From an uncultured Pleomorphomonas sp. (GTDB lineage: Bacteria > Pseudomonadota > Alphaproteobacteria > Rhizobiales > Pleomorphomonadaceae): a stretch of 51,078 nt of DNA. The stretch spans positions 1-51,078 of the forward strand of contig CALMMQ010000116.1 of NCBI GenBank assembly GCA_937868725.1, given 5' to 3'. The notes under the pieces were generated by a model. The model worked only from the letters and a program-made list of their open reading frames with translations. It had not been told where the DNA came from and did not search any database. Every line of letters starts with the position of its first letter. Position 1 is the stretch's first letter. This document shows positions 1 to 8,947 of the stretch, in pieces. A program made the translations under genes and the position numbers.

Positions 1-56
1 CAGTCGCCTCAACCTAACCAGAGACAACCTCTTGAGGCTTCACAGCTAGAGCATCG

Positions 57-85
57 GTCGATCCGGTTGCAACAACCGGATCGAC
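57..85. repeat. Perfect 13-bp inverted repeat with 3-nt loop
   Basis: Arms 57-69 (GTCGATCCGGTTG) and 73-85 (CAACCGGATCGAC) are exactly complementary around the loop CAA. The hairpin lies about 100 nt beyond the stop codon of the leftward dehydrogenase gene. It could help end that transcript, but no T-tract follows on either strand, so a simple intrinsic terminator is not supported. It could also be a protein-binding palindrome for a gene beyond the left edge. The rest of 1-183 shows no gene that I can support. Confidence 0.7.
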
Positions 86-183
86 AAGCGGCGGCTCAAG
101 TCTTTGACTCTGGCGCGATTTCTGACCGACCTGCCGGTTCCGTCAGATCGGAAAGCGCTTCCAGAGCCACCGCGAGCCCCCTG

Positions 184-1047
184 TCACGACCGCACGGCCT
201 TGGCGACGGCGCACATGTCCTCGTCGGCAAAGCCGGCGGCCATGGCGCGCTTGTAGTCCTCGTTGGCGGCGGCGATGACGTTGAGCGGCTGGCGCAGTTC
301 GTCGCCAAGCAGCACGGCGAGGCGCAGGTCCTTCTGCATGTGCTTGAGCGGGAAGTTGGCGCTGAAGTCGCCCTTGCCGATCATGGCCCCCTTGCCCTTG
401 AACATCGGGCAGGCCATGGCGCCGGCGTCGAGCACGTCGAGCAAGGTTTCGGCGTCGAGGCCGCTCTTGCCGGCCAGCGTCAGCCCTTCGCCGAGCGAGG
501 CCATCATGGCGCCCATGATCATGTTGACGATCAGCTTCATGCGGGCGCCCTGGCCGATGTCGCCGAGATAGACGCGCTTCTTGCCCATGCGGTCGAATGC
601 CGGGGCGGCGGCGTCGTAGAGCGAGCGGTCGCCGGCGGCGAGGAAGATCAGCGTGCCGTCCTCGGCCGGCTTGCGCGTGCCGGACACCGGCGCTTCCAGG
701 AAACGGGCGCCGGTGGCGGTCACCGCCGCGGCGATGGTGCGCGAGGTGTCGTCGTCGACGGTGGACAGGTCGATGTAGTCGTGGCCGGGACCGGTGCCGG
801 CAAGCACGCCATCCTTGCCGAAGCAGACGACGCGGGCGGCCTCGGGGTCGGCCAGCATGGCGAAGGTGATGTCGGCGCCGGCCACCACCGCACGCGGTGT
901 CTGGCCAACGCGCGCTCCGGCGGCGGCGAGGGCCTTGGCCTTGCCGGGGCTGCGGTTCCACACCGTGACGTCATGGCCGGCGCGGACCAGATTGCTGGCC
1001 ATGGCGAAGCCCATGATGCCCAGGCCAAGAAAACCGTATTTGGTCAT
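184..1047 (-). CDS. NAD(P)-dependent dehydrogenase, 3-hydroxyisobutyrate dehydrogenase/GarR family
   Basis: 287-residue cytosolic oxidoreductase of the beta-hydroxyacid dehydrogenase family, which oxidises or reduces small 2- or 3-hydroxy acids with NAD(P). The N-terminus has the Rossmann motif GLGIMG (residues 8-13). The substrate-binding signature APVSGTRKPAEDGTL follows at about 119-133, and the catalytic lysine is K171 with N175 in the GxxxKxxxN motif. I start at the ATG at 1047 because GAGGA sits just upstream; an upstream in-frame extension to 1104 has no family similarity. It lies 11 bp downstream of the DUF3830 gene and is probably cotranscribed. The locus is divergent from a sugar operon, so a sugar-acid or glyoxylate-type substrate is possible but unproven. 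Confidence 0.88.
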   Translation of the reverse strand: MTKYGFLGLGIMGFAMASNLVRAGHDVTVWNRSPGKAKALAAAGARVGQTPRAVVAGADITFAMLADPEAARVVCFGKDGVLAGTGPGHDYIDLSTVDDDTSRTIAAAVTATGARFLEAPVSGTRKPAEDGTLIFLAAGDRSLYDAAAPAFDRMGKKRVYLGDIGQGARMKLIVNMIMGAMMASLGEGLTLAGKSGLDAETLLDVLDAGAMACPMFKGKGAMIGKGDFSANFPLKHMQKDLRLAVLLGDELRQPLNVIAAANEDYKRAMAAGFADEDMCAVAKAVRS

Positions 1048-1058
1048 GTGTGGCGTCC

Positions 1059-1475
1059 TCATGCGTCGGCCAGGGCGAAGCGCAGCGGCTGGGCGCCCTG
1101 CCATAGACAGGTCTTGCCGAGCTCGGCCAACTGGTCGAGGCCGGAGGTGACGGTGATGAAGTGGTTGCCGGCCAGCTGACCAACCTTGGAGGCGAAGCGC
1201 ACGCCGCCGTAGGCCAGCAGGATCTCGGTTTCGCTGAGGCCACCCGGATAGAGAATGAACTGGCCCGGCGCCGGGTAGCTGGTGTGGTTCTCATAGTCGA
1301 CGCCGAAGTCGTAGTCACCGAGCGGCGCCCACACGCCCTCGCCCGACCAGCGAACGTGGACGAACTGCGTCTCGAAAGGCAGGCGCTTCAGGAAGGCGGC
1401 GGCTGTCTTGGGCGCCAGTTCGGTCTCGAGGCGGGCATCGAAGACGAAGGGACCAGCGGTGATCTTAAGCTTCAT
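1059..1475 (-). CDS. DUF3830 family protein (cyclophilin-like fold)
   Basis: 138 residues, recognised as DUF3830 by the conserved HVRWSGEGVWAPLGD segment, the ENHTSYPAPGQFILYPGG segment (about residues 68-85) and the ASKVGQLAGNHF segment. Members have a small cyclophilin-like beta-barrel, and the biochemical function is not established. They often sit beside amino-acid, hydroxyacid or transporter genes. The start is the ATG at 1475; a longer open frame upstream to 1796 runs through the regulatory region and lacks similarity. It is the first gene of the leftward pair and reads away from the LacI regulator, so it may be under the same operator (1697-1713). Confidence 0.82.
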   Translation of the reverse strand: MKLKITAGPFVFDARLETELAPKTAAAFLKRLPFETQFVHVRWSGEGVWAPLGDYDFGVDYENHTSYPAPGQFILYPGGLSETEILLAYGGVRFASKVGQLAGNHFITVTSGLDQLAELGKTCLWQGAQPLRFALADA

Positions 1476-1563
1476 AATGTGGCGTACCTTTCGCGAGCGT
1501 GAACATGGCGGGGCCGGCGCCAACGCCCGGCCGTCCCGCCCATCCATAAACGGCCGGCCGGTT

Positions 1564-1584
1564 GGCCGCCAGTGCCGGGCGGCC
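1564..1584. repeat. 7-bp inverted repeat in the DUF3830 leader
   Basis: GGCCGCC at 1564-1570 pairs exactly with GGCGGCC at 1578-1584 around a 7-nt loop. It lies within the probable 5' untranslated region of the leftward DUF3830/dehydrogenase transcript. Any role in that leader is inference. Confidence 0.4.
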
Positions 1585-1669
1585 ACGGAGCGGCAACATA
1601 TACATATTTTCCCTTGGGTTTCCCCTGACTTTCCGACTTTTGTCGCAATCGACGGGGCAGGCAAGCCTC

Positions 1670-1713
1670 TTGACAGCGGGGGACGCCGATGCGATTGAGT
1701 AAACGATAACCCA
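1670..1713 (+). promoter_or_regulatory. Divergent regulatory region with LacI-type operator copy 1
   Basis: A perfect -35 hexamer TTGACA lies at 1670-1675. At normal spacing the -10 position falls at about 1693-1699 (weak match). That position abuts or overlaps the operator at 1697-1713. Read on the minus strand the operator is TGGGTTATCGTTTACTC. It matches 2806-2822 (TGGGTAATCGTTTACTC) at 16 of 17 positions and has the near-palindromic core GTAA-type/CGTTTAC typical of LacI-family sites. This suggests autoregulation of the regulator at 1765 and control of the divergent genes. The 289-bp interval also has an AT-rich stretch (1597-1610) that could be the leftward -10 region. Confidence 0.65.
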
Positions 1714-1764
1714 AGCTGGAAGCGGGGTGCTTCAGGGCTTGGCGGGAGGAAGGAATCCAGGTTC

Positions 1765-2769
1765 GTGGCTGTCTCGCTCCAGGACATAGCCCGCATCGCG
1801 GGAGTGTCGGTGAAGACCGTGTCGGGCGCTCTGCACGGCGGTCAGGCCCGCATGGCCGACGACACACGGCAGCGCATCTGCGAGCTGGCCGAGAAGATGG
1901 GCTACGTCACCAATCTGGCGGCCCGGTCGATGCGCCAGGGCTGGATGCCGCTGATCGGCCTGATCGCCGATGAGCTCCTGACCTCGCCGTTCGCCACCGA
2001 GATCATGCGCGGCATCGACAACACGGCGCGCCAGAGCCAGATTTCGGTGTTCTCGATCTCGCTCGGCAGTTCGCCCGACGTGCTCAAGACCTTCGAGGAC
2101 ATCCGCCGCTTCCGGCCGCGGGCCATCGGTTACGCTGCCATGTATCACAAGGTGGTGGAGCTGCCCGAGGCGCTGACCGACGGGATCGGCGTGATGATCA
2201 ACTGCCGCGACAAGGCCAACAACGTCGCCTCGCTGGTGCCGGACGAGGAAGCGGCCGGGCAGACCATCGTCAACTACCTTATCGAGCACGGCCGCCGTCG
2301 CATCGCCTTCATCAACCTGCCAGGGCTCCTGGCCGGCCAGTTGCGCGCCGCCGGCGTGCGGCGGGCGCTGGCCGACGCCGGCATCGATCCAGCCTCGGTG
2401 CCGGAACTGCCGGCGGTGCGCCGGGCCATCTACAACGACCGGGCCAGCAGCCTCGTCGATCAGCACGTGCGCGAGCTGATGGCCGGCCCGAACCGCCCCG
2501 ACGCCATCCTGTGCGGCAACGACCGCGTGGCGATGGAAGTCTATGCGGCGCTGCATCGCCTCGGCATCGTCATTCCCGACGACGTCGCCGTCGCCAGCTT
2601 CGACAACCAGGTCGACATCGCCACGCGCCTCGACCCGCCGCTGACGACCATGGCGCTGCCGCATCGTGCTCTCGGCCGCATGGCGGCCGAAATCCTGCTT
2701 GCCGACTCCCCGCCGGTGCGGGGGCTCAAGTTACTTCCTTTCCAGTTGGTCGAGCGCGCCTCGGTCTGA
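1765..2769 (+). CDS. LacI-family transcriptional regulator of the fructoside locus
   Basis: 334 residues. The N-terminal LacI helix-turn-helix reads SLQDIARIAGVSVKTVSGAL (residues 4-23) and is followed by the hinge region and a periplasmic-binding-protein-like effector domain (about 60-334) with the CGNDRVAMEVYAALHRLG and DDVAVASFDNQ motifs of the family. Translation starts with GTG at 1765, preceded by GGAGGAAGGA; no suitable ATG is near. The gene heads the rightward operon, 35 bp before the binding-protein gene. The two near-identical operators at 1697-1713 and 2806-2822 flank it and are its likely targets. The effector is probably a sugar from the GH32/transport pathway, by inference. Confidence 0.93.
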   Translation: MAVSLQDIARIAGVSVKTVSGALHGGQARMADDTRQRICELAEKMGYVTNLAARSMRQGWMPLIGLIADELLTSPFATEIMRGIDNTARQSQISVFSISLGSSPDVLKTFEDIRRFRPRAIGYAAMYHKVVELPEALTDGIGVMINCRDKANNVASLVPDEEAAGQTIVNYLIEHGRRRIAFINLPGLLAGQLRAAGVRRALADAGIDPASVPELPAVRRAIYNDRASSLVDQHVRELMAGPNRPDAILCGNDRVAMEVYAALHRLGIVIPDDVAVASFDNQVDIATRLDPPLTTMALPHRALGRMAAEILLADSPPVRGLKLLPFQLVERASV

Positions 2770-2804
2770 CGGAAAAGGAAGGGTTCACGGAGGAGAATGT
2801 GACT

Positions 2805-4091
2805 ATGGGTAATCGTTTACTCGCCTTGCTGACCGCCTCGGCCGCCCTGGTGGCGCTCGCGACCGCCGCCGACGCCAAGACGGTGATCACCGTCATGCAT
2901 CAGGGGGATCCGGGCTGGGTCGCCCTCTACGGTGACGTCGCCAAGCGCTTCGAAGCGGCCAATCCGGACATCGACGTGCAGCTCAACTACGCCCCGCATG
3001 ACGCCTACAACGAGAAGTTCTCGGCGGCGGTGATGTCCAAGCAATTGCCCGACATCATGGAGCTCGACGCGCCGTTCCTGGCCAACTACGTCTGGTCGGG
3101 CTACCTCAAGCCGGTCGCCCCCTACGTTGACAAGGACCTGCTCGACGACATGACGGCGTCGAACATCTCGCAGGGCACCTACCCGATCGACAAGAAGCTC
3201 TATGCCATCGGCCTCACCGACAGCTCGGTGGTGCTCTACGGCAACAAGACCTACCTCGAAAAGATCGGCGCCCGCATTCCCAAGTCGGTGGATGATGCCT
3301 GGACGCGCGAGGAGTTCGAGACCAACCTCGAGAAGCTGTCCAAGCTCGAAGGCGTGCAGTGGCCGATCGACACCTTCCGCGGCTACGGCATCAAGACCGA
3401 GTGGATCACCTATGCCTACGAGCCGATCCTGGCCTCGTTCGGCTGCGACCTCATCGATCGTACCAGCTGGAAGTCGGAAGGCGCGCTCGACAGCCAGCCG
3501 TGCGTCGACGCCCTGACCATGATGCAGAAGTGGGTGAAGAACGGCTGGGTCGTTCCCAACTCCTCGGGCACCAACCAGTTTTACTCGGGCGAGAAGGCGG
3601 CGCTGGCCTGGGGTGGTCACTGGTTCTACGCCGAAGCGGCGGCCAAGATGAAGGACAACATCGTCGTCATGCCGCTGCCGAAGTTCGGCGCCAAGAGCGC
3701 CAGCCCCAACGGCACCTGGATCTGGGCCATCACCTCGGGCTCGAAGAACCCGGAAGCGGCCGGCAAGTGGCTGAGCTTCCTGCTCAAGGACAAGGCCTAC
3801 CGCGAGTATGCCGTCAGCCAGAGCGCCGATCCGGGCCTCAAGAGCTTCGCTGCTGAATCGCCGCTCTACGCCGCGGGCGGTCCGCTGGCCGTTGCCTTCG
3901 AGCAGGCCTCCAAGGTCGCCGTGCCGCGGCCGCCGCATCCGGCCTACCCGACGATTACCTCGGCCTTCATGCAGGCCGTCGATCAGATTTTCAACGGCGA
4001 GGACGCCAAGAAGATGCTGACCGCCGCCGCCCAGAAGATCGACGAGGACATCGCCGACAACGACGGCTACCCGCCGTTCGATGGCAAGTGA
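2805..4091 (+). CDS. Extracellular sugar-binding protein of ABC importer (SBP family 1)
   Basis: 428 residues with an N-terminal signal peptide (MGNRLLALLTASAALVALATAADA, written here as residues 1-24, cleaved near ADA-KT). The mature protein has the MalE/UgpB-like fold, seen in the early DIDVQLNYAPHDAYNEKFSAA region and the later GEKAALAWGGHWF and PNGTWIWAITSGSKNPEAAGKWL segments. It should capture the transported oligosaccharide in the periplasm and deliver it to the two permeases downstream. ATG 2805 is preferred over an in-frame GTG at 2799 because GGAGGA ends about 10 nt before it. Unusually, the second LacI operator (2806-2822) overlaps codons 1-6. Confidence 0.93.
   Translation: MGNRLLALLTASAALVALATAADAKTVITVMHQGDPGWVALYGDVAKRFEAANPDIDVQLNYAPHDAYNEKFSAAVMSKQLPDIMELDAPFLANYVWSGYLKPVAPYVDKDLLDDMTASNISQGTYPIDKKLYAIGLTDSSVVLYGNKTYLEKIGARIPKSVDDAWTREEFETNLEKLSKLEGVQWPIDTFRGYGIKTEWITYAYEPILASFGCDLIDRTSWKSEGALDSQPCVDALTMMQKWVKNGWVVPNSSGTNQFYSGEKAALAWGGHWFYAEAAAKMKDNIVVMPLPKFGAKSASPNGTWIWAITSGSKNPEAAGKWLSFLLKDKAYREYAVSQSADPGLKSFAAESPLYAAGGPLAVAFEQASKVAVPRPPHPAYPTITSAFMQAVDQIFNGEDAKKMLTAAAQKIDEDIADNDGYPPFDGK
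2806..2822 (+). promoter_or_regulatory. LacI-type operator copy 2, over the start of the binding-protein gene
   Basis: TGGGTAATCGTTTACTC, with core GTAATCGTTTAC only one base from a perfect palindrome. It matches the minus-strand site at 1697-1713 at 16 of 17 positions, about 1.1 kb away in the opposite orientation. A repressor bound here could block elongation from the upstream promoter, or loop with the first site and repress the downstream transport genes more tightly than the regulator itself. Confidence 0.65.
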
Positions 4092-4103
4092 TGTCGTGAT
4101 CTC

Positions 4104-4128
4104 GCCGGGGCGGCGCGCCCGCCCCGGC
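4104..4128. repeat. GC hairpin downstream of the sugar-binding protein gene
   Basis: GCCGGGGCGG (4104-4113) and CCGCCCCGGC (4119-4128) form a perfect 10-bp stem with a 5-nt loop, 12 bp after the stop codon. There is no T-tract, so it more likely protects the 3' end of the binding-protein message or attenuates read-through than terminates fully. The remaining gap to the permease start at 4308 shows no gene. Confidence 0.65.
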
Positions 4129-4307
4129 CCCGCGTTCGACAGGCCGCCAAGGTGAGACTTGAAGAGCCCGCGTTTTCGGCAAGGGCCTCCCTGCTTGCCG
4201 GCGTGCTCCGGCGGCCTTGCGTGGCCGCCGTCGGGATTGTCAGGATCCGGACGGCGGCCCCTTCGAACTCCCTGTTGCACAACCGAACCCATTCCGGTGA
4301 GGGCAAG

Positions 4308-5249
4308 ATGTCCGCGCTACCTTCCGCACCACCGTCCCGGCCACCCCGGGTTTCACTGATCGCCCGCATCGGCTGGAGCCGCTTCCTGCAGGAAGCCGGC
4401 ATGCTGGCCCCGGCGGTGATCCTGATGACGCTGTTTCTGATCACGCCGTTCATCCTGTCGTTCTGGACGGCGATGACCAACCAGCCGCTGGTGCCCCGCC
4501 CGACCCCCGTCCGCTTCGTCGGCATGGCCAACTTCGTCCGCATCCTCACCGACGATCTGTTCTGGACCTCGCTCTGGAACGTCACGCGGTTCACCGTCTG
4601 GGTGCTGCCGGTGCAGTGCGGCTTCGCCTTCCTGACGGCGCTGATCCTCAATCAGAAAATGCCGCTGCGCGGATTGTTCCGCGGCATGTTCTTCCTGCCG
4701 GCCATCACCTCGATGGTGGTCGTCTGCGTCATCTGGGGCACGCTGTTCCAGTATCCGTCCGGCCCGCTCAACCAGATCGTCGGCTTCGTGTCCGGCGGCC
4801 GCATCCAGCCGATCGACTGGATGGGCAATCCCGACTGGGCGATGTTCTCCATCGTGCTGCTGTCGGCCTGGCAGGCCTACGGCTTCCAGATGATCATCTA
4901 CCTCGCCGGTCTGCAGGGCATTTCCGAAGAGCTCTACGACGCCGCCCGCATCGACGGCGCCGGCCTGTGGGGCCGCTTCTGGCACGTCACCATGCCCGGC
5001 CTCCGGCCGACCCACGTCTTCGTTCTCGTCATCACCACCATCCAGGCGTTCAAGCTCTACACCCAGGTGGCCATCCTGACGCAGGGCGGGCCGAAATCGT
5101 CGACCGAAACCGTGGTCCACTACATGGTCCGCGCCGGTTTCGAGGAACAGAAGCTCGGCTACGCATCGGCCGTGTCGGTGATCCTGTTCCTCATCGTTCT
5201 CGTCATCGCTCTTGTCCAGCGCCGGCTCATGAGGCGTTTCGATGTCTGA
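4308..5249 (+). CDS. Sugar ABC transporter permease, MalF/UgpA type
   Basis: 313-residue inner-membrane protein with about six hydrophobic segments, the first at about 26-50 (GMLAPAVILMTLFLITPFIL). The EAA loop that contacts the ATPase reads ELYDAARIDGAGLWGRFWHVTMPGLRP (about 206-232). I start at ATG 4308 with GGTGAG ten bases upstream; an in-frame extension to 4152 has no homology and lacks a signal for initiation. The stop overlaps the next permease start by 8 bp, indicating translational coupling. It imports the ligand of the binding protein encoded upstream. Confidence 0.94.
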   Translation: MSALPSAPPSRPPRVSLIARIGWSRFLQEAGMLAPAVILMTLFLITPFILSFWTAMTNQPLVPRPTPVRFVGMANFVRILTDDLFWTSLWNVTRFTVWVLPVQCGFAFLTALILNQKMPLRGLFRGMFFLPAITSMVVVCVIWGTLFQYPSGPLNQIVGFVSGGRIQPIDWMGNPDWAMFSIVLLSAWQAYGFQMIIYLAGLQGISEELYDAARIDGAGLWGRFWHVTMPGLRPTHVFVLVITTIQAFKLYTQVAILTQGGPKSSTETVVHYMVRAGFEEQKLGYASAVSVILFLIVLVIALVQRRLMRRFDV

Positions 5250-6129
5250 TCTTGCTTCCCCCACCACCGCCGCCTTCCATCCCAAGGAATCGGTGCGGGC
5301 CTACCGCATCGTCCAGTCGATCTGCGTGGCCATCGTCGCCCTGGTGGTGATCTCGCCGCTGTTCATGCTGCTGATCGCCTCGCTCAAGGACGACCGCTTC
5401 CAGATTCTCGCCGACATGGGTTCGTTCCGGGCCTTCTGGGTCAGCGATCCGACGCTCAACAACTTCCGCGAGGTCGGCCACTTCTCGGGCGAGCTGGCCT
5501 TCGGCCGCTACCTCGCCAACTCGCTGTTCATCCTGACCACGACCGTCATCTCCGGCCTCGTCGTCAACGCCATGGCCGGCTTCGTGCTGGCCTGGGGCTC
5601 GCTGCCGGGACGGGCGGTGATCCTGTCGGTGATCATCGCGCTCTACGTCATCCCGCAGGAAAGCATCATCATGCCGCTGCTGATCATCGTGTCACGCGCC
5701 GGCCTGTCCGATACGTTCATCGCCCAGATCCTGCCCTGGGTGGCCAGCCCGCTCTACACCTTCCTGTTCTACCAGTTCTTCGCCCAGCTGCCGAAGGAGC
5801 TTTACGAAGCCGCCTCGATCGACGGCGCCTCGCCATTCCGCATCTGGCGGTCGATCTACATGCCGCTCAGCCTGCCGGCCATCGCCACGGTGTCCATCCT
5901 GCTCGGCATCGAGACCTGGAACCAGTACCTCTGGCCGATCCTGATCACCCAGACGGACTACGCCCGGCCAATCTCGGTTGCCATCGCCACCTTCTTCGGA
6001 CAGGACAGCATCTATTGGGACCGGGCCATGGCCGCCTCGGTGCTGATGATGATCCCGATCCTGATGCTCTATCTCGCCTTCCAACGCTGGTTCATCAGTT
6101 CCTTCGTCGGCTCGGCTGTGAAAGGTTGA
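5242..6129 (+). CDS. Sugar ABC transporter permease, MalG/UgpE type
   Basis: 295-residue polytopic membrane protein that pairs with the permease at 4308. Its EAA motif is KELYEAASIDGASPFRIWRSIYMPLSLPAI (about 180-209), with the conserved glycine in DGAS. Six transmembrane stretches are evident, starting near residue 30 (CVAIVALVVISPLFMLLIASL). The short C-terminus ends in VGSAVKG, typical of this subfamily. The start overlaps the upstream gene, and the stop is 2 bp before the GH32 start, so the three genes form one tightly packed unit. Confidence 0.94.
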   Translation: MSDLASPTTAAFHPKESVRAYRIVQSICVAIVALVVISPLFMLLIASLKDDRFQILADMGSFRAFWVSDPTLNNFREVGHFSGELAFGRYLANSLFILTTTVISGLVVNAMAGFVLAWGSLPGRAVILSVIIALYVIPQESIIMPLLIIVSRAGLSDTFIAQILPWVASPLYTFLFYQFFAQLPKELYEAASIDGASPFRIWRSIYMPLSLPAIATVSILLGIETWNQYLWPILITQTDYARPISVAIATFFGQDSIYWDRAMAASVLMMIPILMLYLAFQRWFISSFVGSAVKG

Positions 6130-6131
6130 CC

Positions 6132-7832
6132 ATGTCCAATACCTGCCAGCCGGTCAGCCAAGCCGACCGACAGACCATCGCCTTCGCCGAGCTTGCCGCC
6201 GGAACGATCGTCGAGGTCTACTTCCGGGCGCGGGGAGCCGTCGCCGCCGAGGTCGCGTTCGATGGCCCCGCCGGCCCGGCCGGAACGCTGTCGGGCGCCG
6301 GTGCCGATCACTTCGTTCGCCACCGCCTGACACTGTCCTGCCCGGCCAGCCGTCTCAGCGTCGATCCGGCGACGACGGAGCTGTCGATCGCCTACGCCTA
6401 CAGCCCTGAAACGGTGATGGCGCGCGGCGTCACCATCCTGCACAGCGGCGCCGCGCCGACGCCGGCGGCGCTCGCCGGCTATCACTTCCGACCGCCGTTC
6501 GGCTGGATGAACGACCCCAACGGTTTCGGCCGCTTCGATGGCGTCTTCCACCTCAGCTACCAGCACTATCCCCACAGCTTCCGCTGGCACGCCATGCACT
6601 GGGGCCACGCCGTCTCCGCCGACCTGGTGCGCTGGCGGCATCTGCCGATCCTCCTCGATCCGAGCGAGGAGACCTTCGAGCTGGCCAAGGGCCACGGCGG
6701 CGCCTTCTCGGGTTCGGCCATCGCCGTGGCGGGCGAACCCGGCTTCCGCGCCTTCTTCACCGACCACATCGACGGCCGCGAGCCGGAAATGGAAGTGCAG
6801 CGCTCCGTGCGCTCGCGCGACGGCTACTCGGTCGACGCGGCACGCCTCGTTCTGGCCGGCCGGCCGGCCGGGCTGGACCTCAGCCTCGACAACCGTGACC
6901 CGTACGTGTTCAGCGGCCCCGACGGCAAGCTGCATCTGCTGCAGGGCAGCCGCGACAGCGAGACCGGCGTCGTGCTGCACTACGTTACCGACGACCCGGA
7001 AGGGCTCAGCGGCTGGACCTTCGTCGACCGGCTCTACCGCGAGACCGAGTTCACCCGCACCATCGCCGAGTGCCCGGCCATGGTGCCCCTCGACGGCCCG
7101 GCCGACGATCCCGAAACGCGCTGGGCGCTGGTGTTCGGCCTGCTGCTCAGCCGCGATCCGGCGACGCGGCGCCGCCACCTGACCATGGCCGTGGTGGGCC
7201 GCTTCGACGGCCGAACGCTGGTGCCGGAGTTCCGCCAGGAGCTGGATTTCGCCACCGACGCCTACGGCTTCCAGGCTTTCGCCGACGCCGACGGTCCCGT
7301 CGCCATCGCCTGGCTCGCCAACTGGGCCGACGTCGACAAGTCGGTCGACCTGCCGACGGCCATGACGCTGCCGCGCCGCCTGCATCTTGACGGCGACCGG
7401 TTGCTGTCACCGCCGGTGGCGGCGGTGGAGACGCTGCGCCAGACCTCGCTCGACGCCGCCGCCTTCACCGCCGGCCGGCCGGTGGCCATCGACGGCAGCG
7501 CCGAAATCGAGATCGACCTCGTCGCGGCCGGCGCCTGCTTCAGCGTCGAGTTCGCTCACCCGCAGCTCAAGCTGGCCGTCCGGTCGGACGCCCGTGGTCT
7601 GATGGTGCTGTTCGACGATGGCGGCCGCCCCTCGCCCGACTATCTGGTGGCCGGGGCCCGCGTTGAAACGCTGCGTCTCTTCGTCGATCGCGGCTCGATC
7701 GAGGTGTTCGCCGATGGCGGCCGTCTGGTCGGCACCAAGCGTCTTCCCGGTACAGAACCGGTCACCGCCGTCCAGTTCGTCGGCCAGTCCGACGACATCC
7801 GCTCCGCCCGACTGTGGCGCCTGGCACTCTGA
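6132..7832 (+). CDS. Glycoside hydrolase family 32 (beta-fructosidase/invertase-type)
   Basis: 566 residues. The three GH32 signature boxes are present: WMNDPNG (residues 125-131, nucleophile D128), RDP (255-257, transition-state Asp) and EC (313-314, general acid E313). A five-bladed propeller should span about 115-440 and the C-terminal beta-sandwich about 460-566 ([17 protein letters not shown] is the usual late motif). There is no signal peptide, so cleavage is probably cytoplasmic after import. Residues 1 to about 110 precede the usual GH32 start and look like an extra beta-rich domain. It should split terminal beta-fructosides such as sucrose or short fructans. The ribosome site AAAGG lies in the end of the upstream permease gene. 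Confidence 0.93.
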   Translation: MSNTCQPVSQADRQTIAFAELAAGTIVEVYFRARGAVAAEVAFDGPAGPAGTLSGAGADHFVRHRLTLSCPASRLSVDPATTELSIAYAYSPETVMARGVTILHSGAAPTPAALAGYHFRPPFGWMNDPNGFGRFDGVFHLSYQHYPHSFRWHAMHWGHAVSADLVRWRHLPILLDPSEETFELAKGHGGAFSGSAIAVAGEPGFRAFFTDHIDGREPEMEVQRSVRSRDGYSVDAARLVLAGRPAGLDLSLDNRDPYVFSGPDGKLHLLQGSRDSETGVVLHYVTDDPEGLSGWTFVDRLYRETEFTRTIAECPAMVPLDGPADDPETRWALVFGLLLSRDPATRRRHLTMAVVGRFDGRTLVPEFRQELDFATDAYGFQAFADADGPVAIAWLANWADVDKSVDLPTAMTLPRRLHLDGDRLLSPPVAAVETLRQTSLDAAAFTAGRPVAIDGSAEIEIDLVAAGACFSVEFAHPQLKLAVRSDARGLMVLFDDGGRPSPDYLVAGARVETLRLFVDRGSIEVFADGGRLVGTKRLPGTEPVTAVQFVGQSDDIRSARLWRLAL

Positions 7833-7867
7833 ACGCGGTCATCCGTTCCTTTCAGGAGAGTTTTCCC

Positions 7868-8905
<1,038 letters not shown>

Positions 8906-8916
8906 TGGTCAAACGC

Positions 8917-8941
8917 TCCGGCGGCGCCAGACGCCGCCGGA
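8917..8941. terminator. Hairpin between converging transport operon and serine dehydratase gene
   Basis: TCCGGCGGCG (8917-8926) and CGCCGCCGGA (8932-8941) form a perfect 10-bp stem with a 5-nt loop. It fills the 42-bp gap between the converging ATPase and L-serine dehydratase genes, where a bidirectional terminator would be expected. No T-run follows on either side, so efficiency is uncertain. Confidence 0.6.
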
Positions 8942-8947
8942 CCCGCC

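Noticed and set aside
150-162. GGAAAGCGCTTCC as a third copy of the LacI operator at 16108
   Set aside because: It shares the AAGCGCTT centre but deviates in the flanks and lies after a gene end; without a gene to the left in view it cannot be assigned.
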